A DNA stretch of 64,000 nucleotides from Rhizobium sp. Q54 (GTDB lineage: Bacteria; Pseudomonadota; Alphaproteobacteria; SHVZ01), in NCBI GenBank assembly GCA_945871425.1, contig CAMBVS010000006.1:23721-87720 (forward strand), written 5' to 3'. The notes under the pieces were generated by a model. That model had not been told where the DNA came from. It saw nothing but the letters and a program-made list of their open reading frames with translations, and searched no databases. A program made the position numbers and the translations under genes. Below, in pieces: positions 34,886 through 43,104 of the stretch. The number at the start of each line of letters is the position of its first letter. Position 1 is the first letter of the stretch.

Positions 34886-36992
34886 AGACGAGGCCGCCCT
34901 TGACCGGGTCGGCATCGGCGAGACGGACCTGGACCGGCTGGCCCAGCTGGAAGACCACCCGTGTCTTCCGGCCGATCAGCCGGTGGTGCGGGGCATCGTA
35001 CTCGTAGTAGTCGGAGCCCAGGGTCGAGACCGGCACCAGCCCGTCGGCGCCGGTGTCGTCGAGCGAGATGAACAGGCCGAAGCGCGAGACGCCGCTGATC
35101 CGGCCGGAGAACTCGCCGCCGACCTGGCTCGACAGGAACAGCGCGGTATAGCGGTCGACCGCGTCGCGCTCGGCCACCTGGGCGCGACGCTCCGTCATCG
35201 AGATGTGCTCGCCGATCTGTCGCATCCGCGCCGCCTCGGCGTCGGTCAGCCCGTCCTCGCCGAGCCCGAGCCCCTTGATCAGGCCACGATGCACCAGCAC
35301 GTCGGAGTAGCGGCGGATGGGCGAGGTAAAATGCGCATAGCGCCGGAGCGCCAGGCCGAAATGGCCGAGATTGTCGGGGCTGTACATGGCCTGGGCCTGG
35401 GAGCGCAGCACCAGGTCGTTGACCATCTGCTTGTAGGGCGTATCGGCGGCGCGGGAGAGCAGCCGGGTGAAGTGCTTGGGCTGCAGCACCTGGCCCTTCG
35501 GCAGCGAGAGATCGATCGACTCCAGGAACACCCGCAGGCCCTCGAGCTTCTCGTAGGTCGGCCGGTCGTGCACCCGATACATGCAGGGAAGGCCCCTGGC
35601 CTCCAGCGTCTCCGCCGCCGCGACGTTGGCGCAGATCATGAACTCCTCGATCAGCTTGTGGCTGTCGAAGCGAAGGCGCGAGCGGATCGCCAGCACGTCG
35701 CCGTCGGGGCCGAGGAAGACCCGGCGTTCGGGAAGATCCAGGTCGAGCGTCCCGCGCTTCTCGCGGGCCCGCAGAAGGGCACGAAAGGCGCCGTAGAGCG
35801 GTTCGATCACCCGCTCCATCAGCGGGAAGGCGGTCTCGTCCGGCTTGCCGTCGCGGGCATTCTGGACCTGGTCGTAGGTGAGCCTCGCCGCCGAGCGCAT
35901 GAGGGCTCGCCCGAAGCGGTGGGAGAGGAGGCGCCCTTCCTTGTCGAGGGTCATGAAGGCGACCATCACCGGCCGCGGCACCTTCGGCTTCAGCGAGCAG
36001 AGCTCGTTGGAGAGCGCCTCCGGCAGCATCGGCACGACGCGGTCGGGCAGGTAGACCGAGTTGCCGCGCTGGAAGGCAGCGCGGTCGAGCGGGCTTCCCG
36101 GCGTCACGTAGTGGGCGACGTCGGCGATGGCGACGACGATCTTCCAGCCCTCGCCGTCGGGCTCCGCATAGACCGCGTCGTCGAAGTCGCGGGCATCGTC
36201 GCCGTCGATGGTGACCAAAGGCAGCTCGCGCAGGTCCTCGCGGTCGCCGGGCGCGGTCACCGGCTTGGCCGTCTCGGCCTGGACGACCGCGTCCTCGGGG
36301 AAGGCGACGGGAATGTCGTGAGCGGCGACGGCGAGCGCGCCGATGGCGCGCGGATCGTCGGAGGAGCCCAGGCGCTCGACGATGCGGGCTTCCGGCAGGC
36401 CGTTTCGAGCCGTCGGCAGCACCTCGGCCGAGACCAGCTCGCCGTGCTCGGCGCCGCCGGCATCGACCCGCGAGACCCTGAACTCGCTACGGCTGCGCTT
36501 GTCGGCGGGAACCAGCCGTCCGCCATCCGGGCCGAGCCGGTAGGTGCCGACCACCCGGTCGGAGGTGGTCGGGATGCGGCGGAGCACCGTCGCTTCGTAG
36601 AGGCGGGCCGATCGCTTGGAGAGGCGGGCGAGCAGGCGGGTTCCCGGCGGCAGCGCCGGCGAGCCCCGTTTCTCCTGGACGATGATCCGGGGCGGCTCGC
36701 CGTCTCCCTCCCAGACCAGCGGCCGGGCTAGGGTCTCACCGTCCTCGTCGGTCCCGGTGATGACGATCGGCGACACTTCGGCGAGGCGCCCGGGCGGCGG
36801 GGCGGACTTGCGGATGCGCCCGACCGTGCCTTCGGCCGACAGCTCCTTCAGCAGCGCCTTGAGCGGCACGCGGTCGTCACCGGTGATCTGGAATGCGCGT
36901 GCGATCTCGCGCTTGCCGACCGGGGTCGGGCTCTCGGCGATGAAGGTCCGAAGCTGGTCCTTGGTCGGAAGCGGCGGTTTCTTGCGCGCCAT
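34788..36992 (-). CDS. rnr: Ribonuclease R
   Basis: Processive 3'-5' exoribonuclease of the RNB family, 734 residues. Order of domains: N-terminal winged helix (REIARAFQITGDDRVPLKALLKEL), cold-shock domains, RNB catalytic domain with TIDGDDARDFDDAVYAE near residue 265 (catalytic Asp cluster) and HFTSPIRRYSDVLVHR, then S1 domain (GEFSGRISGVSRFGLFISLDDTGADGLV). The basic tail (RRPAARRPEGRPP...) is typical. rnr is usually next to topA in alphaproteobacteria; here two lower-GC phosphatase genes lie between them, the nearest ending 3 nt before rnr starts. Confidence 0.96.
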   Translation of the reverse strand: MARKKPPLPTKDQLRTFIAESPTPVGKREIARAFQITGDDRVPLKALLKELSAEGTVGRIRKSAPPPGRLAEVSPIVITGTDEDGETLARPLVWEGDGEPPRIIVQEKRGSPALPPGTRLLARLSKRSARLYEATVLRRIPTTSDRVVGTYRLGPDGGRLVPADKRSRSEFRVSRVDAGGAEHGELVSAEVLPTARNGLPEARIVERLGSSDDPRAIGALAVAAHDIPVAFPEDAVVQAETAKPVTAPGDREDLRELPLVTIDGDDARDFDDAVYAEPDGEGWKIVVAIADVAHYVTPGSPLDRAAFQRGNSVYLPDRVVPMLPEALSNELCSLKPKVPRPVMVAFMTLDKEGRLLSHRFGRALMRSAARLTYDQVQNARDGKPDETAFPLMERVIEPLYGAFRALLRAREKRGTLDLDLPERRVFLGPDGDVLAIRSRLRFDSHKLIEEFMICANVAAAETLEARGLPCMYRVHDRPTYEKLEGLRVFLESIDLSLPKGQVLQPKHFTRLLSRAADTPYKQMVNDLVLRSQAQAMYSPDNLGHFGLALRRYAHFTSPIRRYSDVLVHRGLIKGLGLGEDGLTDAEAARMRQIGEHISMTERRAQVAERDAVDRYTALFLSSQVGGEFSGRISGVSRFGLFISLDDTGADGLVPVSTLGSDYYEYDAPHHRLIGRKTRVVFQLGQPVQVRLADADPVKGGLVFSLLGERRPAARRPEGRPPAASHRKRGSRRRG

Positions 36993-36995
36993 TAT

Positions 36996-37793
36996 TCAGA
37001 CTCCGCTTCGGCCGGTGACTGTCGCAACCAGACGGTCGAATATTCCCGGTGCTGATACGACGTAGTCGACTCCGTCGGCGGGCGCATCTTCATGGCTTGG
37101 CCCGAATGCGGCCAAGCGAGCTCCGGCTTCGGTCGCGATGAGTCCCGCGGCAGCAGCGTCCCACAGATGTATGCGATCGACGAAGCCGGTCAAGCGACCG
37201 TCGGCAACCCAGCAGATGTCCAGCGCAGGAGCGGCAAGACGACGGATGTCGCCGAACGCAGACAAGAGCGGCTTCAGCCTGTCGACCAGCGCGTCGACAT
37301 TTGTCCTCACATGAGGGAACCCCGTGGCAATCAACGCGCGTCGGATGTCGGTGAGTGACGATGCCTTGATGGTCTGACCATCGCGGTGTGCGCCGTTGCC
37401 GCGAATTGCCCAGAAGGTCTGGCCATGAAACGGCGCATGGACAACGCCGAGCACTACTTCGCCCTCAAGCGAGAGAGCGGCTGACACAGCCACGTGATCT
37501 TGTCCGTGAACGAAGTTCGCGGTCCCGTCGAGAGGGTCGACGATCCAGCAAGGCGCCGTCCCCACCTTGATGCCTCCATGCGACTCTTCCGATAGCATCG
37601 CGTGATCGGGATACGTGGAGGCGATGCGTTGCCGGAAATGTAGGGCGACCGCGACATCCGCGTTGGTGACAAGCTCAAAACCCGGTTTACCGTCGACGAC
37701 AACGTCACCCTTGTTACGCGCCTCGCGAAGGATCGCTCCCGCTTCGCGGCAGACGGCCAGCGCGAACTCGAGATATCGGCTTTCACGGGGCAT
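36996..37793 (-). CDS. Inositol monophosphatase family protein
   Basis: A 265-residue Mg2+- and Li+-sensitive phosphatase of the IMPase/CysQ/FBPase superfamily. Metal-binding motifs: MLSEESHGG near residue 65, WIVDPLDGTANFVHG (residues about 83-97) and the late LWDAAAAGLIATEAGA near residue 220. Possible substrates are inositol phosphates, histidinol phosphate or PAP. GC content and codon use are lower than in flanking genes. It stands directly upstream of rnr (3-nt gap) and 27 nt downstream of a HAD phosphatase gene. The pair interrupts the usual rnr-topA neighbourhood, so it was probably acquired by transfer. Confidence 0.9.
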   Translation of the reverse strand: MPRESRYLEFALAVCREAGAILREARNKGDVVVDGKPGFELVTNADVAVALHFRQRIASTYPDHAMLSEESHGGIKVGTAPCWIVDPLDGTANFVHGQDHVAVSAALSLEGEVVLGVVHAPFHGQTFWAIRGNGAHRDGQTIKASSLTDIRRALIATGFPHVRTNVDALVDRLKPLLSAFGDIRRLAAPALDICWVADGRLTGFVDRIHLWDAAAAGLIATEAGARLAAFGPSHEDAPADGVDYVVSAPGIFDRLVATVTGRSGV

Positions 37794-37820
37794 CGCTGGT
37801 GGATTGATCGGTGGAAGCCG

Positions 37821-38504
37821 TCATTCGGCGATGCCCGCCGCCGACGCGGTCAGGATGAGCTTGCGGACGGCATGCAGGTCGCTGACAACGCCCGTGCACA
37901 GGGACTGGATCGCTGGCGTTGGGCTAAGAAGATCAGGGACCATTAGAGTCATCATTCCGGCAGCTGACGCGGAGCGAACCCCGTTGTAGGAATCTTCCAG
38001 AGCTAGGCATAGAGCGGGGGCCACACCGAGGCGTTTCGCAGCCGTCAGGAGCGGGTCGGGCGAGGGTTTGCTGGCGACATAGTCTCCGTGTCCGATGACC
38101 GCATGGAAACGGTCGGCCAAGCCATGGGCAGAGAGATGGCTCTGCACAGTCGAGTGGGCCGACGAAGTCGCAATGCAGCGAGGCATCTCGAGCTGGTCAA
38201 GAAAGTCGAGCAGTTCGACGACGCCGGATTTCAACCGGAGTTGCGTGGCGGCCAGCAGCTCGAAATGACCGATCATCTGTTCGAAATATTGGTCTATGGG
38301 GAAGTCTGATCCCATTTGTTCCAGAAGCATTACTCGGCTCCGGACCCACGGCACTCCTATGGTGCGTTGAACAACCGCTGTCGGCAGGTTGTGACCTCCA
38401 ACGGTCGCCGCCGCTAGAAACGCCTCCTGATAGAGCGTCTCCGTATCGAAAATCAGCCCGTCCATGTCGAAGATCACGGCGACTGGCATATGCGGAAGCG
38501 TCAT
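37821..38504 (-). CDS. HAD family hydrolase, subfamily IA (beta-phosphoglucomutase-like)
   Basis: A 227-residue phosphatase or phosphomutase of the HAD superfamily. Nucleophile motif FDMDGLIFDTE at residues 12-22, the Thr/Ser motif II IATSSAHS near residue 115, the Lys in VASKPSPDP and the acidic motif ALEDSYNGVRSASAAGM near residue 175. The helical cap between motifs I and II marks subfamily IA; the DMDGLIFDTE wording is like beta-phosphoglucomutase and sugar-phosphatase relatives. ATG at 38504 was preferred to one ten codons upstream. It shares the low GC of the IMPase neighbour (27 G/C of 60 at 38281-38340) and is probably co-transcribed with it. Confidence 0.88.
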   Translation of the reverse strand: MTLPHMPVAVIFDMDGLIFDTETLYQEAFLAAATVGGHNLPTAVVQRTIGVPWVRSRVMLLEQMGSDFPIDQYFEQMIGHFELLAATQLRLKSGVVELLDFLDQLEMPRCIATSSAHSTVQSHLSAHGLADRFHAVIGHGDYVASKPSPDPLLTAAKRLGVAPALCLALEDSYNGVRSASAAGMMTLMVPDLLSPTPAIQSLCTGVVSDLHAVRKLILTASAAGIAE

Positions 38505-38605
38505 TGTCCATGTGTAGTCGCCACCCAGCGGCACCGCAACGTCGGCGGACTGCTCGACCGCTCTCAGTTGTCGCGCGGGTTACGCACATGGCCGAGACCG
38601 GACGC

Positions 38606-41242
38606 TCAGTCGGCAGCGGCCTTCTTGCGACCGCCCGACGTTTTCGCCGTAGGCTTCTTGGCCGCGGGTTTCGCGGCCTTGGGTGCCGCAGCCGGTTTCT
38701 CGGACGGCTTGGCCGCCGCCTTGGCGGCGCGGCCCTTCTTCGGGGGCGGACCCTTGGCGGCCTTTTCGGCGATCAGCTTGATCGCTTCGTCGAGGGTGAC
38801 GGCCGACGGCTCCGTGCCGCGCCTCAAGGTGGCGCGGACGCTGCCGTGCTGGACGTAGGGACCGAAGCGGCCCTTCCTCAGCGTGATCGGCTTGCCGTCG
38901 TCGGGATGCTTGCCGACTTCGACCGCGGGAGATCCCGCGCCTTCGGCCGCCAGCAGGTCGACCGCGCGGTTGATGCCGACGGTGAGCACGTCCTCGTCCT
39001 TGGGCAGCGACTTGAAGCGCGCGCCGACCTTCAGATAGGGACCGAAGCGGCCGATGCCGGCGGTGATCATCTCGCCCGACTCCGGGTGCTTGCCGAGCTC
39101 GCGCGGCAGCGCCAGCAGCGCGATCCCCCGCTCGAGCGTGACGTCCGCCGGCGCCAGGCCGCGCGGCAGCGACACCCGCTTCGGCTTGACCTTGCCCTCG
39201 GCCTCGCCGAGCTGGACATACTGACCGTAGGGCCCGCGCTTCAGCGTCACCGCCTTGCCGGTTTCGGGATCCTTGCCGAGCTCGCGCTCGCCGCCCTCGG
39301 CCGACGCGCCGTCCTCGGAGCCGCCTTCGACCACCAGGCGTCGGGTGTACTTGCACTCCGGGTAGTTCGAGCAGCCTAAGAAGGCGCCGAACTTGCCGAG
39401 CTTGAGGCCGAGGCGGCCTTGAGTGCAGGACGGGCAGGCGCGGGGATCGCCCTGGCCCGGGACCTCGGGGAAGAAATGCTGGCCGAGATCCAGGTCCAGG
39501 GTCTCGATCACCTGCTTGATGCCGAGGTCCTTGGTGCCGCCGATGGCGGTGGAGAAGTCACGCCAGAAGTCGCGCAGCACCTGCTTCCAGTCGAGGTCGC
39601 CCTCGGCCACCTCGTCCAGCTTACCTTCGAGGTCGGCGGTGAAGCCGTATTCGACGTAGCGCTGGAAGAAGTTGGAGAGGAAGGCGGTGACCACGCGCCC
39701 GGTGTCTTCCGGGATGAAGCGCTTGCGCTCGAGGCGCACATAGTCGCGGTCCTGGAGAACCTGCAGGATCGAGGCGTAGGTCGAGGGCCGGCCGATGCCC
39801 AGCTCCTCCAGTCGCTTCACCAGGCTCGCCTCGCTGAATCGGGGCGGAGGCTGGGTGAAGTGCTGCTCGGGCTTGACCTCGCCCTGGGTCAGGGCCTGGC
39901 CGTTGGTCAGCGGCGGCAGGCGGCGGTTGCCGTCGTCGTCGGCATCGTCGTCCTTGCCTTCCTGGTAGAGCTTGAGGAAGCCATCGAACAGCATGATCGA
40001 GCCGGTGGCGCGAAGCACGGTCTTGCCGGCGGCGTCGGCGACGTCGACGCCGGTCTGGTCGAGCTGGGCCGCCTCCATCTGGCAGGCGACGGCGCGCTTC
40101 CAGATCAGGTCGTAGAGCTTCCGCTGATCGTCCTCGAGGTATTGAGACACCTCGGCGGGAAGCCGGCCGAGATCGGTCGGGCGGATCGCCTCGTGTGCTT
40201 CCTGGGCGTTCTTCGCCTGGTTCTTGAAGGTGCGCGGCTCCTTCGGCAGGTAGCGGTCGCCGAATTCGCGCAGGATCACCTTGCGCGTGCCGGCCAGCGC
40301 CTCCTGGCCGAGGTTGACGCTGTCCGTCCGCATATAAGAAATGAGTCCGACGGTCTCGCCGCCGAGCGACACGCCTTCATAGAGCTGCTGGGCCAGCCGC
40401 ATGGTGCGGGACGCGCCGAAGCCCAGCTTGCGGGACGCCTCCTGCTGCAGGGTCGAGGTGGTGAAGGGTGGCGGCGGGAAGCGCCGGACGGTCTTCCGCT
40501 CGACATCCGAGACCGCGAAGCGGCCGGCCTTGATGGCTTTCACCGCAAGCTCGGCCGAGGCCTGGTCCTTGAGGCCCATCTTGCCGAGCTTCTCTCCATT
40601 GAGATGGGAGAGCTCGGCTAAGAACTTGCCGCCGGTCTCGGTTGCGAACTCGACCGCGACCGACCAGTACTCCTCCGCCTTGAAGGCCTCGATCTCGGCT
40701 TCCCGTTCGCAGACCAGCCGGAGCGCCACCGACTGCACGCGTCCTGCCGACTTGGCGCCGGGCAGCTTCCGCCAAAGGACGGGGGAGAGGGTAAAGCCCA
40801 CGAGGTAATCCAGCGCGCGGCGGGCGAGATAGGCCTCGACCAGCTCGCGGTTGATCGCCCGCGGATTGGCGATGGCGTCGAGGACGGCGGACTTGGTGAT
40901 CTCGTGGAAGACCACCCGCTTGACCTCGATGCCGCCCAGCTTGTTCCGGTCCTTCAGGATCTCGGCCAGATGCCAGGAGATCGCCTCGCCCTCGCGGTCG
41001 GGGTCGGTCGCGAGGAACAGGCGCTTCGCCCCCTTGAGCTCGCCCGTGATCGCCGAGATCGCCTTCTCCGCCCGGCCCTCGACCTCCCAGGTCATAGAGA
41101 AGTCCTGCTCGGGGTCGACGGCGCCGTTCTTCGGCACCAGATCGCGGACATGGCCGTAGCTCGCCACGACCCTGTAGCCGTCGCCGAGGTACTTGTTGAT
41201 GGTCTTCGCCTTGGCCGGCGACTCGACGACGACGACATCCAT
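38606..41242 (-). CDS. topA: DNA topoisomerase I
   Basis: Type IA topoisomerase that relaxes negative supercoils, 878 residues. Toprim domain VVVESPAKAKTINKYLG at the start with ATDPDREGEAISWHL; the catalytic Tyr lies in LISYMRTDSV near residue 305. A C4 zinc finger (CPSCTQGRLGLKLGKFGAFLGC...C) follows near residue 620. After it are three copies of a topoisomerase C-terminal repeat (GK.P..G..VTL..G.(F/Y)G.Y) and a Lys/Ala-rich tail of about 45 residues. dprA lies directly upstream, the usual order. Confidence 0.97.
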   Translation of the reverse strand: MDVVVVESPAKAKTINKYLGDGYRVVASYGHVRDLVPKNGAVDPEQDFSMTWEVEGRAEKAISAITGELKGAKRLFLATDPDREGEAISWHLAEILKDRNKLGGIEVKRVVFHEITKSAVLDAIANPRAINRELVEAYLARRALDYLVGFTLSPVLWRKLPGAKSAGRVQSVALRLVCEREAEIEAFKAEEYWSVAVEFATETGGKFLAELSHLNGEKLGKMGLKDQASAELAVKAIKAGRFAVSDVERKTVRRFPPPPFTTSTLQQEASRKLGFGASRTMRLAQQLYEGVSLGGETVGLISYMRTDSVNLGQEALAGTRKVILREFGDRYLPKEPRTFKNQAKNAQEAHEAIRPTDLGRLPAEVSQYLEDDQRKLYDLIWKRAVACQMEAAQLDQTGVDVADAAGKTVLRATGSIMLFDGFLKLYQEGKDDDADDDGNRRLPPLTNGQALTQGEVKPEQHFTQPPPRFSEASLVKRLEELGIGRPSTYASILQVLQDRDYVRLERKRFIPEDTGRVVTAFLSNFFQRYVEYGFTADLEGKLDEVAEGDLDWKQVLRDFWRDFSTAIGGTKDLGIKQVIETLDLDLGQHFFPEVPGQGDPRACPSCTQGRLGLKLGKFGAFLGCSNYPECKYTRRLVVEGGSEDGASAEGGERELGKDPETGKAVTLKRGPYGQYVQLGEAEGKVKPKRVSLPRGLAPADVTLERGIALLALPRELGKHPESGEMITAGIGRFGPYLKVGARFKSLPKDEDVLTVGINRAVDLLAAEGAGSPAVEVGKHPDDGKPITLRKGRFGPYVQHGSVRATLRRGTEPSAVTLDEAIKLIAEKAAKGPPPKKGRAAKAAAKPSEKPAAAPKAAKPAAKKPTAKTSGGRKKAAAD

Positions 41243-41270
41243 TCGATTTACGTCCTGCCTCAGTCTCGCT

Positions 41271-42395
41271 CTACAAGGTGCTGGAATATCTAAGAGAAAC
41301 CTGGTTTCCCGAATGCCTGTCGAGGCGGCCGGCCAGCTCCGCCTCGAGGAGGACGGCGAGGACGACGGGGGCTGACATGTGGCATTGGCGGATCAGTTCG
41401 TCAACCGCGACCGGGCTTGGGCCCAGGAGTCCGAGGACCGCCTGACGCGCCCGATCGACCTCGCCGTCATCGGCTTTGACCGGGTCCGGGAGCGGTGAAA
41501 CGGGACCCGGCTCGCCGAACTGGGAGAGCCGTCCGAGGCCTTCTAATATGTGTCCCGCGGTTTCGACCAGGGTGGCGCCGTCGCGGATCAGGCCGTTGCA
41601 GCCGCGCGCCCTCGGGTCGAGCGGCGAGCCCGGAACCGCGAAGACCTCGCGCCCCTGATCGAGCGCGAAGCGGGCGGTGATGAGGGAACCGGAGCGCTCG
41701 GCCGCCTCGACCACCACGGTGCCGAGGGAGAGGCCGGAGATGATCCGGTTCCGGCGTGGGAAGTGGCGCGCCTGGGGCACGGTGCCGGGCGACATCTCGG
41801 CGACGATCAGTCCCTCGGCCTTGATGCGGTCGTGCAGCCCGCGGTTCTCTTCCGGATAGACGACGTCGGCGCCGCCGGCGACGACCGCGACCGTGCCGCC
41901 GGCCAGCGCGCCCTCATGCGCCATGGCGTCGATGCCGCGGGCGAGGCCGGAGACGACGACCAGCCCGGCCTCGGCCAGGCCCCGGGAGAGATCGCGCGCC
42001 AGCCGCCGGCCATTGGCCGAGGCGTTGCGGGCGCCGACTACGGCGACCGACTTCTTATGGAGCAGATCCGCTCGGCCGATGGCGGAGATCAACGGCGGCG
42101 GGTCCGCGATCTCGCGCAGGAGCGCAGGGTAGTCCGGCTCGACCGCCGCGATCCAGCGGCCGCCGACGGCCTCGATCGCCGCAAGCTGGGCTTTGACTTC
42201 CGCGATCGACGGGCTCTTCGGGACGCCCGACCGGCCACCGCGGCGGGCCAGCGTCGGCAAGGCGGCCAGGGCTTCCCCGGCACTCCCGAAGCGGTCGATC
42301 AGCTGAAAGAAGGAGATCGGGCCGACATGCTCCGTCCCGGCGAGCCGGAGCCAGTCGACGCGTTCTGCGTCGGAGAGGGGTCGGTAGCCCGTCAT
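41271..42395 (-). CDS. dprA: DNA-processing protein DprA
   Basis: Single-strand DNA-binding RecA loader for natural transformation and related recombination, 374 residues. The Rossmann-like core shows VAVVGARNASANGRRLARDL, VSGLARGIDAMAHEGAL and the conserved RNRIISGLS with GSLITARFALDQGREVFAVPG. An N-terminal helical (SAM-like) domain and a C-terminal winged helix (AVDELIRQCHMSAPVVLAVLLEAELAGRL) frame it. It sits between plsY and topA, as in many alphaproteobacteria. Last codons are AT-rich compared with the rest. Confidence 0.95.
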   Translation of the reverse strand: MTGYRPLSDAERVDWLRLAGTEHVGPISFFQLIDRFGSAGEALAALPTLARRGGRSGVPKSPSIAEVKAQLAAIEAVGGRWIAAVEPDYPALLREIADPPPLISAIGRADLLHKKSVAVVGARNASANGRRLARDLSRGLAEAGLVVVSGLARGIDAMAHEGALAGGTVAVVAGGADVVYPEENRGLHDRIKAEGLIVAEMSPGTVPQARHFPRRNRIISGLSLGTVVVEAAERSGSLITARFALDQGREVFAVPGSPLDPRARGCNGLIRDGATLVETAGHILEGLGRLSQFGEPGPVSPLPDPVKADDGEVDRARQAVLGLLGPSPVAVDELIRQCHMSAPVVLAVLLEAELAGRLDRHSGNQVSLRYSSTL

Positions 42396-42446
42396 GGGCG
42401 CAAGGTGCGGGCGAAGAGCGGCGGCGTCAACAGCCGGAGGGCGAAC

Positions 42447-43103
42447 TCAGGAGAGCGGCGGCCCGCCATTGTGGCCGATGTTCTCGGTACTGATGGCCGC
42501 GTCCTTGCCGAGCTTGATCTTGGACTCCTCGCCCCTCAGCAGCCGGCGGATGTTCTCGTGGTGACGGATCCAGGCCAGGAGCGCGATCAGGGCCGCGAGG
42601 CCGGCGCGCTGGGGGTCGGCCAGGAACCAGGCATAGACCGGGGAGAGGGTCAGCGCCGCCAGCGCCGCGGCCGAGGAATAGCGGAAGACGAAGGCGACCA
42701 TGAGCCAGGTGAGGCAGGCGAGCAGCCCGACCGGCCAGGCGATCGCCAGCAGGATGCCGAGCGCGGTCGCCACTCCCTTGCCGCCCTTGAAGCGGAGCCA
42801 GACCGGGAAGCAGTGCCCGAGCATGGCGCCGCCGCCGGCGAGCACCGCCAGGTCCTGACCCCAGATAGCGGCGATCAGGACGGCGACCGCCCCTTTGGCC
42901 CCGTCCAGGATCAGGGTGGCGGCCGCCAGCCCCTTCTTCCCGGTCCGGAGCACGTTGGTAGCGCCGATATTGCCTGAGCCGATGTTCCGGATGTCGCCGA
43001 GGCCGGCAAGCTTGGTCAGGACCAGGCCGAAGGGGATGGAGCCCAAGAGGTAGCCCGCCAGGGCGGCCAGCAATAGGGAGAAATCTCCGAAAAGGGCGGT
43101 CAC
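42447..43103 (-). CDS. plsY: Acyl-phosphate glycerol-3-phosphate acyltransferase
   Basis: Integral-membrane enzyme that acylates glycerol-3-phosphate with acyl-phosphate, the first step of phospholipid synthesis in the PlsX/PlsY route; 218 residues. Motif 1 GSIPFGLVLTKL with GSGNIGATNVLR, motif 2 LGHCFPVWLRFKGGKGVAT and motif 3 WIRHHENIRRLLRGEE are all present. Five hydrophobic helices fit the family. It begins 1 nt after the pyrC-like gene's stop and probably belongs to the pyrB-pyrC transcript. Confidence 0.96.
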   Translation of the reverse strand: MTALFGDFSLLLAALAGYLLGSIPFGLVLTKLAGLGDIRNIGSGNIGATNVLRTGKKGLAAATLILDGAKGAVAVLIAAIWGQDLAVLAGGGAMLGHCFPVWLRFKGGKGVATALGILLAIAWPVGLLACLTWLMVAFVFRYSSAAALAALTLSPVYAWFLADPQRAGLAALIALLAWIRHHENIRRLLRGEESKIKLGKDAAISTENIGHNGGPPLS

Positions 43104-43104
43104 T

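Noticed and set aside
34557..36731. A 724-codon plus-strand open frame opposite rnr
   Set aside because: It is the antisense shadow of rnr, which has every RNB motif. High GC makes long antisense frames common; the translation is low-complexity Gly/Ala/Arg.
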